A program made the position numbers and the translations under genes. DNA of 64,000 bases from Oceanicella actignis (GTDB taxonomy: Bacteria; Pseudomonadota; Alphaproteobacteria; Rhodobacterales; Rhodobacteraceae). The DNA is taken from positions 310,001 through 374,000 of the forward strand of contig NZ_VNHJ01000003.1 of assembly GCF_008124525.1 (NCBI RefSeq), in the 5' to 3' direction. Below the pieces are notes generated by a model. That model was not told where the DNA came from. It saw only the letters and a list, made by a program, of their open reading frames with translations, and did no database searches. Shown in pieces: positions 17,430-26,684 of the stretch (positions are counted from its first letter, which is position 1; every line of letters begins with the position of its first letter).

Positions 17430-18758
17430 TCACTCGAGCGTCAGCCGCGCCTCGGCGCGGGGCGCGGGCGCAGGCGGCGCGCCGGGGTCGGGCAGACGCT
17501 CGACCGGGGCGAAGGCGGCGCGGATCGCATCGGGCGCAAGCGTGACGCGCTTGGCCACGCCGCCGGGACGGCCGAGGGGGCCGTAAATGACGTCGTCCAC
17601 CTGCAGATACACCCCCCCGGCATTGCCCGCGCGCAGCTGGGCGCCTTCGGCGCCGTCGGGCAGGCGGAAGCGCTCGCCCGGCTTGAACACCCGCTGGGCA
17701 AGGGTCGATCCGTCGCGCGCGCGAACCCGCAGCCATGCATCGTCGACGGTCAGGATCCACACGCCCTTGCGCCCCTCGGCGCCCTGCGCGGCGGCGGGCG
17801 GCTGGGCGGGCCCGGCCGAGACCAGCTCGACGGCGGGATCGGGGGGCGCCGCGGGGGCGGGCCGGTCGCCGGAGGCCGACGCCGACAGGGCCGGCTGATC
17901 GCCGGGCGCCGGCGCGGCGGCGGGCGAGGATGCGGGCGATGACGCCGGATCGGCGGGCGTCGCCGCCGCCAGCGCCGCGCGCGGCGCCGAGGGGCGGACG
18001 CCCGGCGCGTAAACGCCGGCCTCGTCGGGGTCGATGGCCTGGATGGGACCGTCGCGCAAGGCGACGTCCGGGGCCGAGATGTCGCGCGGCGCGTAAAGCG
18101 CGGCCAGCGCCGCCTCGTGCTCGGCGCTGCGGATGGCGCGGGTCTCGGCGAAGGCTTCGAAGGACAGGCTGGGCAAGGCGATGTTGGGCGGCGTCTCGAT
18201 CGGCGCGGGCGCCTCGGGCGAGGGCGCGATCGCCACGCGCTGCACCTCCTGCAGCACGAACCAGGCGCCGTAGCCCAGACCCGCGGTCAGCGCCGCCAGC
18301 ACGGCGATCGAGGCGATCGCGCCAAGCGGCACCGCCGGCCCGATGCGCCGCGCGCTGCCGAGCGGCGCGGCCAGGCGGCTGCGCGCGAAATCCGCGTCGC
18401 CCTGCCCGCGCCCGCGCACCAGCGACAGAACGCCCTGCCCGGCGGGCGCCGCCGGGCGCGCGGCGGCGGCCGGACCGCGAAAGCCGCTTTCCTCGCAAAA
18501 GCGGCGGTAGACCTCGTCCGGGTCCAGCTGCAGATAGCGCGCATAGGCGCGGACATAGCCGGCGACGAACCCCTTGTTCGGGATCACCGAGGGATCGCAG
18601 TTCTCGATCGCGTCGATATAGGCGGCGCGGATGCGCAGATCGCGCTGCACGTCCAGCAGCGACTTGCCGAGCGACGCCCGGTGTCCCCGCAGTTCGTCTC
18701 CGAGTTTCACCTCGTAGGAATCGAACCCCCGAAGCGTCGGAACCTCATGATCTGGCAT
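17430..18758 (-). CDS. RodZ-like HTH/DUF4115 membrane protein
   Basis: A 442-residue bitopic protein. Residues about 20-90 form a RodZ-type helix-turn-helix ([39 protein letters not shown]); one membrane helix follows near 140-167 ([18 protein letters not shown]); then a long Ala/Pro-rich linker and a C-terminal DUF4115 beta domain ([33 protein letters not shown]). The architecture is that of RodZ, which links MreB to the cell-shape machinery, although in Rhodobacterales the linker is long and the role less studied. Located directly upstream of ispG, as in related genomes. The ATG MPDHEVP is preferred over an upstream in-frame ATG with no support. Confidence 0.85.
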   Translation of the reverse strand: MPDHEVPTLRGFDSYEVKLGDELRGHRASLGKSLLDVQRDLRIRAAYIDAIENCDPSVIPNKGFVAGYVRAYARYLQLDPDEVYRRFCEESGFRGPAAAARPAAPAGQGVLSLVRGRGQGDADFARSRLAAPLGSARRIGPAVPLGAIASIAVLAALTAGLGYGAWFVLQEVQRVAIAPSPEAPAPIETPPNIALPSLSFEAFAETRAIRSAEHEAALAALYAPRDISAPDVALRDGPIQAIDPDEAGVYAPGVRPSAPRAALAAATPADPASSPASSPAAAPAPGDQPALSASASGDRPAPAAPPDPAVELVSAGPAQPPAAAQGAEGRKGVWILTVDDAWLRVRARDGSTLAQRVFKPGERFRLPDGAEGAQLRAGNAGGVYLQVDDVIYGPLGRPGGVAKRVTLAPDAIRAAFAPVERLPDPGAPPAPAPRAEARLTLE

Positions 18759-18938
18759 CGCTGGCCTGCTCGAAACACCTGCACCGGGGCGCGTTCTGGC
18801 GCCTTCTAGAGAGGAGCGCGCGGCGACGCAACCGCCGCGGCTCCGCTCCGTTATACCCGAGCGAGGCGATTCGGGCAGCAAAGCCGGGGCGCGAGGCGGG
18901 TAAAACTTGTCGCAAACCCGATCGCGCCCGGCGCCGTC

Positions 18939-19457
18939 TCAGTAGATGTAGCGGATCTGGTCCGACCAGTAGCGCTCCAGCCGCCGCATCCCGGCCACGA
19001 CCTGCCCCAGCGAATCGACCCCCAGCTCGGCGTCCTGCAGAAGCTCGGCCGAATGGCGGGCGAACAGCTCGGCGACCACGTCGCGCACCTGCCGCCCCTT
19101 CGCCGTCAGGCGGATGCGGACCGAGCGCCTGTCCACGGGGCTGCGCTCGTGATGCAGGTAGCCGCCCTCGACCAGCTTCTTGAGATTGTAGGAGACGTTC
19201 GACCCCTGATAGTAGCCGCGCGTCTTGAGCTCGCCCGCCGTCACCTCGTCGTCGCCGATGTTGAACAGCAGCAGCGCCTGGACCGGGTTGATGTCGATGC
19301 GCCCCAGCCGTTCGAATTCGTCCTTGACCACGTCCAGCAGCAGGCGATGGAGCCGCTCGACCATCGCCAGAAGTTCGATGTAGCGCAGACCGTGCTCTGA
19401 TCCGGTCCCCGCCTGCGCCGCCGGCGCGGCGCGCGCGGCTCGTGATGGAAAGCCCAT
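18939..19457 (-). CDS. MarR-type regulator (PetP/LdtR-like)
   Basis: A 172-residue winged-helix regulator. The block beginning RYIELLAMVERLHRLLLDVV, then INPVQALLLFNIG and the recognition region GYYQGSNVSYNLKKLVE followed by the wing HHERSPVDRRSVRIRLT, closely matches the conserved alphaproteobacterial PetP/LdtR group. In relatives, this group has been linked to cytochrome bc1 (pet) or cell-wall/stress gene control. The ATG at MGFPSRA follows GAGGAGG at a good distance. Between this gene and the pseudokinase gene is a 10-bp palindrome CGGTTAACCG (19515-19524) that could be an operator. Confidence 0.87.
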   Translation of the reverse strand: MGFPSRAARAAPAAQAGTGSEHGLRYIELLAMVERLHRLLLDVVKDEFERLGRIDINPVQALLLFNIGDDEVTAGELKTRGYYQGSNVSYNLKKLVEGGYLHHERSPVDRRSVRIRLTAKGRQVRDVVAELFARHSAELLQDAELGVDSLGQVVAGMRRLERYWSDQIRYIY

Positions 19458-19569
19458 GCGTCGCCTCCTCGATGCCATCCTTGTCTCGCAGCATCGGCGT
19501 TCGAGGTTGCCATGCGGTTAACCGGCGCGAAGGCGGGACGCCCCCCAGGCCGCCGCTCGGCGCGGCCGC

Positions 19570-21927
19570 TCAGCCCGAGTCGGCGGGCGCTTCGGGGCGG
19601 CCGCCCGAGGGCAGCGAGACGATTTCGGCGCGCGGCAGCGCGCAGCAGACGCGCGTGCGCCCGTCATCGGTCGAGACGTCGATGCGCGCGCCGCAGCTTT
19701 CGGCCAGACGCGAGGCGAGCTCGTGCGCAAGGCCGCGATCTTCGCCCCCGCCCGAAGCGGGCTCTTCGGTCCAGGCGCGGACGCCGTCCTGCGTCACGAC
19801 GCAGCCAAGGCGAACCGCGCCGCCCGGGGCCGTGTTCTGGATGGCGGCGGTGGCCAGGCTCATCACGATGCGGCGCGAGCGCGCCGAGGCGCCGATCACC
19901 GCGGCCGCCGCGGGCTCGGCCGCCTCGGCGTCCAGCCTGACCCCGCGCGCGGCGGCGGCGCGCTCGGCGCGCGCGACCAGGGCGGCGAAGGCCGGCCCCC
20001 AGCGGCGCGCGCCCAGCTCGGCCTGCGCCGCCTCGCCCGAGATGTCGGGGGCCATGTCGCCCGCGCCAAGGATCACGGCCTCGACCTCGGCCGCGGCGCG
20101 CACCACCGCGTTGACGCAGCCGATGGTGCGCTGGTCGAGCCCCCGCGCCGCCTGCGCGTCGTCCAGCAGCAGGCGGCTGGCGCCGATGATGGCCCCGAGC
20201 GGCCGGCGCAGGCGCTCGGACAGCTGCGAGATCAGCGCCGAGCGCACCTCGTCGGCGGCCTCGAGCGCCTCGTTGCGCTCGCGCAGCGCGGCGGCGACGC
20301 GCTCGGCGGCGGTGATGTCGGTGAAGGCCGTCAGGATCGATCCGTCGGGAAGGGGCGCGAAGCGCGCCTGCAGCGCGCGCCCGTCCTTCAGGTCGATGCG
20401 CTGGGCCCACGCGGTGCGGCTGTCCTCGCGCGCCATCATCTCGAGCAGACGATCCCACGGATCGGGCGCGCCGTCGGTCGGCGGGCGCGAAAGCTCGCGG
20501 CAGCGCGCGACCACGTCCGACAGCCGCGCGGGGGCGCCCTCGTCGCCCGGGCGGAAGCCCCAGACGCGGGCGAAGGCCGGATTGGCGAACTGCGCCGCGC
20601 CGCTCGGACCGAAGGCGGCCACGGCCTCGTCCAGGCGGTCCATCGTCGCGCGGCGGCGCTTGACTTCGGTCAGATACTTGCGCTCGAGCCGTGCGGTCTC
20701 GGTCACGTCCTCGAACAGGAAGGCGACCGCGCCCTGCGGATGCGGGCGGGCGACCACGCGGATCGCGCGCTCGCCGGGCAGGTTCCACATCTCGGCATAG
20801 TCGGCGGCGGCGGGGTCGTCGAACAGCGACATGAGCTCGCGCCGCCACGAGGCGAAATCGGCCTGGTCGGGCAGCGCGCGGCTTTCGCGCAGGCGGACCA
20901 GCACGTCGGACAGGCCGGGGCGCGAGGCGAGCCAGGCGGGATCGAGCCCCATCAGATCGGCGAAGGCGGGGTTGAACAGCCCCAGCCGGCGCTCGGCGTC
21001 GAAGATCGCAAGCCCCACGGAAAGGTTCGCGAAGGCGCCGGTCAGCGTCTCGACGAAGCGGCGCAACGAGGCTTCGGCGTCCACGATCGGCGCCGCGTCG
21101 ATGCCGTAGCCCAGCTCGGACCCGTCGGGCTGCGGCGCCAGCCGCACGTCGAACCAGCGCCGGCGCCCGGTGGCGGGCTCGAAGGCGCTGCGCCGGCCCT
21201 CGGCGCGGAAGGCGCCCTGCCCCTCGGCGCGCGGATCGCCGCTGCGCAGCTCGCGCAGCGCCCCGACCTGCGCCCCGTCTTTCGCCCCGTCCTGAGTCCC
21301 GTCCTGCGCCCCGGCAAGCGCGCGATAGGGCGCATTGGCCCAGATCAGCCGCCCCTCGGCGTCGCGCCGCCACATCAGGATCGGCGCGCCGTCGATGATC
21401 GCGGCAAGGCGGTCGCGCTCTTCGCGCAGGGCGCGCGCCTCGCGCCGCAGCGCGATCAGCTCGCGCGCCGCGCCCTCGGCGCCGCGCAGGGTCAGATAGG
21501 CCCCCGCCCCGGCCGTCAGCCCGGCCAGCTCCCACAGGCGCCCGGCCTCGTCCTGAAGCATCTGCCGGAAGGCGACTCCGCCCTCCTCGAGCGCGTCCAG
21601 CGCCCGTTCGAGCGGGCGGGCGTTCTCGGGATCGGCGGGCGAGAGCCCGGCGAACAGCGCCCGCGCCGGCGCCGACCGCCGCAGGCCCAGCCGCCCGCGC
21701 CAGCCCAGCCGCGCCCGCGCCGCCGCGTCGAGCGCCCGCGCCCGGCCGTCGCGCAGGCGAAACGTCGCGGCGCCTTCGGCCGCGGCCTTCGCCAGCGCCG
21801 GCGGAACCCTTCGCCGGACCCTTCGCGCGCGCCCGAGGGCGACAAGCAGGCTCGCGGCCGCCGCCGCGGCTGCCAGCGCCCAGGGCCAGGGCGCGGCGAA
21901 GGCCTCGCTCGGGAACGACGAGATCAT
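19570..21927 (-). CDS. DivL-like PAS sensor pseudokinase
   Basis: A 785-residue protein with an N-terminal membrane segment (about 13-32), three PAS-like regions (about 180-280, 290-400 and 430-540), then a degenerate kinase module. In the DHp helix, where active kinases have S-H-E-L-R-T-P-L, this one reads S-E-R-L-R-R-P-L: the phospho-acceptor His is Glu571. The ATP-binding part has an N-box remnant (ATAAIQNTAPGG) but no clear G boxes. Caulobacter DivL likewise lacks the His (Tyr) and acts through CckA on CtrA. An exact CtrA-type box lies about 100 bp before the ATG, supporting the assignment. A short Asp-Gly-Ala-Gln repeat is seen near residue 205-220. It follows regB on the same strand. 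Confidence 0.8.
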   Translation of the reverse strand: MISSFPSEAFAAPWPWALAAAAAAASLLVALGRARRVRRRVPPALAKAAAEGAATFRLRDGRARALDAAARARLGWRGRLGLRRSAPARALFAGLSPADPENARPLERALDALEEGGVAFRQMLQDEAGRLWELAGLTAGAGAYLTLRGAEGAARELIALRREARALREERDRLAAIIDGAPILMWRRDAEGRLIWANAPYRALAGAQDGTQDGAKDGAQVGALRELRSGDPRAEGQGAFRAEGRRSAFEPATGRRRWFDVRLAPQPDGSELGYGIDAAPIVDAEASLRRFVETLTGAFANLSVGLAIFDAERRLGLFNPAFADLMGLDPAWLASRPGLSDVLVRLRESRALPDQADFASWRRELMSLFDDPAAADYAEMWNLPGERAIRVVARPHPQGAVAFLFEDVTETARLERKYLTEVKRRRATMDRLDEAVAAFGPSGAAQFANPAFARVWGFRPGDEGAPARLSDVVARCRELSRPPTDGAPDPWDRLLEMMAREDSRTAWAQRIDLKDGRALQARFAPLPDGSILTAFTDITAAERVAAALRERNEALEAADEVRSALISQLSERLRRPLGAIIGASRLLLDDAQAARGLDQRTIGCVNAVVRAAAEVEAVILGAGDMAPDISGEAAQAELGARRWGPAFAALVARAERAAAARGVRLDAEAAEPAAAAVIGASARSRRIVMSLATAAIQNTAPGGAVRLGCVVTQDGVRAWTEEPASGGGEDRGLAHELASRLAESCGARIDVSTDDGRTRVCCALPRAEIVSLPSGGRPEAPADSG

Positions 21928-22025
21928 GACAAGTCCGACCGTCTGGCCGCGCGCATGCGCGCCTCCTTCTGCTCGTCCGCGGCGGGGCGGCGACGTTCAC
22001 TCAACCTACAGGAATGTTGATCGTG

Positions 22026-22041
22026 GTTAAATATTGTTTAA
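22026..22041 (-). promoter_or_regulatory. CtrA-type binding site
   Basis: On the minus strand TTAA-ACAATAT-TTAAC, an exact TTAA-N7-TTAAC CtrA box, in an AT-rich island overlapping the regB stop and about 100 bp upstream of the DivL-like start. TTAA is very rare in this GC-rich sequence, so the exact match is unlikely by chance. Confidence 0.7.
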
Positions 22042-23508
22042 GCCGAAACGCGGATTGTCCTCGGCGCGGCCGCGCGCCGCCTCGAGCGCCGCGCGCCGCC
22101 AGGTCGCCGTGACCACCGCGCCCGTCGGGCGCCCGCGCTCGGGATCGGCCGGGGCCTGGGCGCGCGCTTCGGCGTCTGCGGCGTCGGCGAAATGGATGCG
22201 CGCGCCCGTGCGCTCGAGCAGCGTCTTGGCGATGAACAGCCCCAGCCCCATGCCCTCGTATCCCGCGCGCCCGGCCGGCGCCGCCGCGGGCCTGGCGCGC
22301 CGCCGCACATAGGGATCGCCCAGCCGCCCCAGCAGCTCGGGGCCATAGCCCGGCCCGTCGTCGCCCACGGCGATGCGCAGGGTCTCTTCGTCCCAGTCGA
22401 CGTCGATCCAGACCGTCGAGGCGGCGAAATCCACCGCGTTCTGCACAAGGTTGCGCAAGCCGTGGATCAGTTCGGGGCGGCGGCGCACCAGCGGCTGCGC
22501 GGGGTCCTGCCCCTGGCCGGCGGGGCGGCCGCGCAGGCGCAGGACCAGCCGCTTGCCGCGATCGGCATGCGGGGCGGCGGCCTCTTCGATCACGGCCGAG
22601 ACGGGGGCCGAACGGATGTGGGTGTCGTCCTTGCCGCCGCGGGCCAGCTCGCGCAGGATCTGACGGCAGCGCTCGGCCTGATCGCGGATCAGCTCGGCGT
22701 CCTCGCGCAGATCGGGGCGGTCGTCGAGCTCGCGCGCAAGCTCGCTGGCGGCAAGCTTGATGGTCGCCAGCGGGGTTCCCAGCTCGTGCGCGGCGGCGGC
22801 GGCGAGGCCGCCGATGGCGGTCAGGCGCTGCTCGCGCGAGAGGGCCTCCTGCGTTGCGCTCAGCGCCAGGGACATGGCGAAGTTCTCGGCCGTGACGCGG
22901 CGCGCATAGGCGGCCAGGAACGCCATCGCCACGATCAGCGCGACCCACGAGCCGGCGACGATCAGCGGCGGCGACTGCAGCGTCGCGCCGTCGGCCAGGC
23001 GCAGCGGCCGCGCCCCCAGCGCCAGCAGCGTGACCAGCCCCGCCGCGAAGGCGCCCAGCAGAATCGTCGAGGCCAGCGTCAGCGCGGTGGCCGAGATCAC
23101 CACCGGCGCGAGGATCAGCACCGCGAACGGATTGCTCAGCCCCCCGGTCAGCATCAGCAGCGCGCCCAGCTGCGCCAGGTCGAACAGCAGGAACAGCAGC
23201 GTCTCGCGCTCGGTCAGGCGCTTGTTGCGCGGGTGCACCGCCTGCGCGACGATGTTGACGCAGGCCGAGGCCGCGATCAGCGCCGCGCAGGCGCCGATCG
23301 GCAGCTGCACCCCAAGCCAGAGATCGGCGACCAGGACCGCCGCCGCCTGCCCCAGAGCCGCCATCCAGCGCAGGGCGACGAGCGTGCGCAGCCGCACCCA
23401 GTCGCCGCGCGCGGCCGCAAGGGCCAGAAGGCCGCCGCCGTCGCTCGGAGCGTCGGCTGGCGCGGCGGCCGGGGCGGCCGATGCGGCGGAGGAGGGTTCG
23501 GCATGCAT
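22027..23508 (-). CDS. regB: Redox sensor histidine kinase RegB/PrrB/ActS
   Basis: A 493-residue global redox sensor with six membrane helices (about residues 45-200). The quinone-binding heptapeptide GGLSNPF is intact. The H-box AAAHELGTPLATI carries phospho-acceptor His241, and 40 residues later comes Cys281 in ERCRQIL, the conserved redox-switch cysteine of RegB. N box (LRNLVQNAVDFA) and G boxes (GDDGPGYGPELL, GMGLGLFIAKTLL) are complete. It would phosphorylate RegA under low oxygen. Divergent from senC across an 800-bp spacer, the order found in Rhodobacter. N-terminal 25 residues are Ala/Pro-rich. Confidence 0.96.
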   Translation of the reverse strand: MHAEPSSAASAAPAAAPADAPSDGGGLLALAAARGDWVRLRTLVALRWMAALGQAAAVLVADLWLGVQLPIGACAALIAASACVNIVAQAVHPRNKRLTERETLLFLLFDLAQLGALLMLTGGLSNPFAVLILAPVVISATALTLASTILLGAFAAGLVTLLALGARPLRLADGATLQSPPLIVAGSWVALIVAMAFLAAYARRVTAENFAMSLALSATQEALSREQRLTAIGGLAAAAAHELGTPLATIKLAASELARELDDRPDLREDAELIRDQAERCRQILRELARGGKDDTHIRSAPVSAVIEEAAAPHADRGKRLVLRLRGRPAGQGQDPAQPLVRRRPELIHGLRNLVQNAVDFAASTVWIDVDWDEETLRIAVGDDGPGYGPELLGRLGDPYVRRRARPAAAPAGRAGYEGMGLGLFIAKTLLERTGARIHFADAADAEARAQAPADPERGRPTGAVVTATWRRAALEAARGRAEDNPRFGLNNI

Positions 23509-24312
23509 CCCGTTGACTTAGCATCGCGGCGCCGGGCGCGAAAGACGAACCGCCCGACCGGCGCCGCGCGAAACCCGCCGCTTCGGCCAGCGCCGCGCGA
23601 CGCGCCGTCGGCGCGCCCGGGCCGCGCGGGCAGGCTTGACCGCCGCCCCCTGCGCCATGTCGTGGGACAGGGCGCGGCCGCGAGTTCGAGGCGGCCGCAT
23701 TCGCCGGCAGCGGGGCTTTCCCCGCGCGGACGGCGCCGATGGAGCGGGCGCCGGGCGGATCGTCCGCACGAGCCCGCGCGCAAGCCATGGGGCGAGGACT
23801 TGCGCTGTTGCGCCGTTGCGGGTTGCGAACAGCCCCTGCGCAGGGGCCTTGCACGCGCGAGAACGAGCCGGTCCGCCGGCCCGACGCGGAGAGCCCGCGC
23901 GCATGAGCCATGCGCCCCGCATTCGCCGCGCCTCGATCGGCGGTCCGAGCGCCCGCCGCCGCGTGCGGCGGCCCATGCGCCCGCGCCATGCCCGATTCGG
24001 GCCCTCGGGCGCGCCCTCGCATCCGGCCAATCGCGCTCCTGCCCGGCGCCGCGCGCTCGGCGCCTGCGCGCCGGAGGACGGGAAGCGACGTCGGCGCCCG
24101 GCCCTGCCAGATCGCGGCGCCCATGGGCCCGCCCCGCAGCCGCCGCGGGCGCCCTCGCCAAGCTTCGCGCCGACGGCGCTTCGAGTCGGCGGCGCGGCGC
24201 GGGGTCGCGGCCGAGGGTCGCGGGGGCTGGCGCGGCGGGCGCGCGGGCGCCATATCTGCGGCGCAAGGCCCGCGCAGCCCGCGGGCGCGCAGGAAAGTTC
24301 AGGAGTTCCGCC
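23509..24312. other. Gene-free regB-senC divergent spacer
   Basis: About 800 bp with no credible coding sequence: six-frame products here are Arg/Ala/Pro-rich and resemble shadow translations. It holds a 16-bp perfect palindrome GCCCCTGCGCAGGGGC (23832-23847) and an 8-bp-arm hairpin with a 2-nt loop (23955-23972), plus GC-rich simple sequence. An AGGAG box at 24300-24304 serves senC. The space is larger than a divergent promoter needs; a small RNA cannot be excluded. Confidence 0.5.
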
Positions 24313-24951
24313 ATGTCCCGCCGCCACGCCGCCATCATCGCCGCCGCCGCCGTCGCGCTGGGGCTGGGCGCGGGCGCGTGGTTCGCCTTCGGCTCGCGCG
24401 GCGACGATCCCTTCGCCCAGTGCCGAACCACGCGGGTCGCCGCCGGCGGCGCCGCCATCGGCGGTCCGTTCGAGCTGATCGATTCGCACGGCCGCACCGT
24501 CACCGACGCCCAGATCATCGACCGGCCGACGCTGATCTATTTCGGCTACACCTACTGCCCCGACGTGTGCCCCGTGGACACGGTGCGCAACGCCGACGCG
24601 CTCGACATCCTCGCCGAGCGGGGCGTGGACGCGAAGCTGGTCTTCATCACCATCGATCCCCAGCGCGACGATCCCGAGACCGTCGGCGCCTTCGCCGCCA
24701 ACATCCATCCGCGCATGATCGGCCTGACCGGGTCGCCCGAGCAGATCGACGCCGCGCGCAAGGCCTACCGCGTCTATGCCGCGCGGGCGGGCGACGATCC
24801 CGAGGACTACCTCATGGATCACTCGACCTTCACCTATCTGATGGCGCCCGGCGTGGGCTTTCTGGACGTGTTCCGCCGCGACGCGACCCCCGAGCAGATC
24901 GCCGACGCCGTCGCCTGCTTCGCCGAGCGCCTGCCCGGCGCGGGCGGCTGA
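24313..24951 (+). CDS. senC: SCO1/SenC/PrrC family copper chaperone
   Basis: A 212-residue membrane-anchored thioredoxin-fold protein that delivers copper to cytochrome oxidase and modulates RegB signalling in Rhodobacter. It has an N-terminal signal-anchor (IIAAAAVALGLGAGAWFAF) and the copper ligands Cys82 and Cys86 in TYCPDVCP and His170 in MDHSTF. AGGAG precedes the ATG by eight bases. It is 115 bp upstream of regA and divergent from regB, the classical regB/senC/regA arrangement. Confidence 0.96.
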   Translation: MSRRHAAIIAAAAVALGLGAGAWFAFGSRGDDPFAQCRTTRVAAGGAAIGGPFELIDSHGRTVTDAQIIDRPTLIYFGYTYCPDVCPVDTVRNADALDILAERGVDAKLVFITIDPQRDDPETVGAFAANIHPRMIGLTGSPEQIDAARKAYRVYAARAGDDPEDYLMDHSTFTYLMAPGVGFLDVFRRDATPEQIADAVACFAERLPGAGG

Positions 24952-25000
24952 TCCCCTCGCCCGGGCGGGGCTTGGGCCGCGCAAGATCCCGCCCCGGCGT

Positions 25001-25028
25001 TTGACTTGCGCGCGCGAGGCCTTAAAAC
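25001..25028 (+). promoter_or_regulatory. Possible regA promoter
   Basis: TTGACT (25001-25006) and TAAAAC (25023-25028) are 16 bp apart in the senC-regA gap, with the predicted start about 30 bp before the regA ribosome-binding site. It would allow regA expression independent of senC. Confidence 0.45.
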
Positions 25029-25066
25029 CCATTCGCAACGCGTAATATCAAATGGCGGAGAGCGCG

Positions 25067-25633
25067 ATGAGCGAAGCGACGGCCGATGCCTCGGGCAAAG
25101 CGCCCGGCGAGGACCGCAGCCTGCTGGTGCTGGACGATGACGAAGCCTTCCGCCGCCGGCTGGCGCGGGCGATGGAGCGGCGCGGCTTCGTTCCCGTGAT
25201 GGCCGAGAGCGTGGCCGAGGGGCTGGAGATCGTGCGCGCCGCGCCGCCCGCCTTCGCCGTGGTCGATCTGCGGCTCGAGGACGGCAACGGCCTTGACGTG
25301 GTCGAGGCCCTGCGCGCCGCCCGGCCCGACAGCCGAATCATCGTCCTGACCGGCTACGGCGCCATCGCGACGGCGGTGGCGGCGGTGAAGATCGGCGCCA
25401 CCGACTACCTGTCCAAGCCCGCCGACGCCGACGACATCGAGGCGGCGCTGATGGCCGAGCCGAACGCCAAGCCCGCGCCGCCCGAGAATCCCATGTCGGC
25501 CGACCGCGTGCGCTGGGAGCACATCCAGCGCGTCTTCGAGCTGTGCGACCGCAACGTCTCGGAAACCGCGCGGCGGCTGAACATGCACCGGCGCACGCTG
25601 CAGCGCATCCTGGCCAAGCGCTCGCCGCGCTGA
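25067..25633 (+). CDS. regA: Response regulator RegA/PrrA/ActR
   Basis: A 188-residue two-domain regulator. The receiver has the acidic pocket LVLDDDE, phospho-acceptor Asp67 in FAVVDLRLEDGNG, Thr in IVLTGYG and Lys in YLSKPAD. The C-terminus is the Fis-type helix-turn-helix NVSETARRLNMHRRTLQRIL, near-identical in all RegA homologues. It controls respiration, photosynthesis and carbon/nitrogen fixation genes in relatives. The second ATG (MSEATAD) is chosen because GGAG lies seven bases upstream; an ATG five codons earlier lacks a box. Confidence 0.97.
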   Translation: MSEATADASGKAPGEDRSLLVLDDDEAFRRRLARAMERRGFVPVMAESVAEGLEIVRAAPPAFAVVDLRLEDGNGLDVVEALRAARPDSRIIVLTGYGAIATAVAAVKIGATDYLSKPADADDIEAALMAEPNAKPAPPENPMSADRVRWEHIQRVFELCDRNVSETARRLNMHRRTLQRILAKRSPR

Positions 25634-26030
25634 AGGCGGCGGCGCGCCCCTCGCGCCCCGCGCAGGTCCGGGATCGGCGCCCGGATCCGCCCGCGAATGG
25701 GCGGCGGTCGGCTCAAGCCGCGCGCGCCGGGGCGCTTGAGCGTGGCATGACCGGGCGCGCGCCCGCCCGCGCGCCGCGCCGCGCCGCCGCCCGCCCGGCA
25801 AGATCCGCCCACCATGATGCGCCCGCCGGGCTGCGCTCCCGATTTGCGCCCCGGATCCTGGCCCGGCCCGGCCGGGGGCTGCGCCGCCGCCCGGATCGGG
25901 CCGAGCGTCCGGCCGCGGCGCCGAGGGCGGCCGCTTGGCCGGCGCAAGGCGCGGCCGGCGCCGGGCCAGGCCGTCACGGCCGCCAAGCCGCGCCTCGCGC
26001 CGTCAGGCGGCGGCGGGGCCGAAGGGGGCG
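25634..26030. other. Gene-free spacer after regA with a hairpin
   Basis: 397 bp between convergent regA and the aldolase gene. No coding signal seen. An inverted repeat with 8-bp arms GCTCAAGC/GCTTGAGC (25711-25718, 25734-25741) and a 15-nt GC-rich loop is a plausible terminator about 80 bp past the regA stop. The rest is GC-rich simple sequence. Confidence 0.45.
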
Positions 26031-26684
26031 TCAGTCTTCGCGCAGGCCGTAGCCGGCGAATCGCGCGCGCACCTCGGCCATCTGCGCCGCGCTCAGCACC
26101 GCGGGCGTTCCGATCTGCATCGCCGCCCAGGTCTGGCGCGCAAGCGTCTCGAGCTCGACCGCGCGCCATTCGGCCTTGGCCAGCGTCTCGCCCAGCACGA
26201 TCACGCCGTGATTGGCCAGAAGGCAGGCCGTGCGTCCCTCGAGCGCGCGCAGCGCCGCTTGCGACAGCGCCTCGCCCCCGAATACCGCGTAGCCGGCGCA
26301 GCGCACGTCGTCTCCGCCGAAGGCCGCGACCATGTAGTGCGCGGCCGGGATCGCCATGCGGCACATGGCGAAGGCCGTGGCGTAGGTCGGGTGCAGATGC
26401 GCCACGGCGCCGATCTCGGGGCGCGCGCGCAGAATGTCGCGATGGATGCGCCACTCGCTCGAGGGCGGCAGCGGCCCTTGCCAGGCGGGCGGCCCCTCGA
26501 GGGCGGTCGAGGCCAGGCTCTCGGCGGTCATGGCGGCGTAGGGGGTGGCCGAGGGGGTGACGATCATCCGCCCCTCGAAACGCGCCGAGACGTTGCCCGA
26601 CGTGCCCTGATTGAGGCCCGACGCCTCGAAGCGCAGGCACATGGCGATGATCTCTTCGCGCAGCCGTCTTTCTTCGTCGGTCAA
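26031..26684 (-). CDS. Class II aldolase/adducin family protein
   Basis: A 217-residue zinc-dependent aldolase-like enzyme of the L-fuculose-phosphate aldolase/ribulose-phosphate epimerase group. The substrate loop GTSGNVSAR, the acidic block SSEWRIHRDI, the zinc ligands HLHPTYATAF and the third ligand in ANHGVIVLG are all present. It likely cleaves or epimerises a sugar phosphate, but the exact substrate is not readable and no sugar-pathway gene is next to it. The start is TTG: the codon at 26684-26682 reads TTG with GGAG just upstream, and the next ATG would remove a conserved helix. Confidence 0.87.
   Translation of the reverse strand: MTDEERRLREEIIAMCLRFEASGLNQGTSGNVSARFEGRMIVTPSATPYAAMTAESLASTALEGPPAWQGPLPPSSEWRIHRDILRARPEIGAVAHLHPTYATAFAMCRMAIPAAHYMVAAFGGDDVRCAGYAVFGGEALSQAALRALEGRTACLLANHGVIVLGETLAKAEWRAVELETLARQTWAAMQIGTPAVLSAAQMAEVRARFAGYGLRED

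Noticed and set aside
19515-19524. GGTTAACC palindrome as another CtrA site
   Set aside because: It contains a single TTAA half-site; no TTAA-N7-TTAA arrangement.
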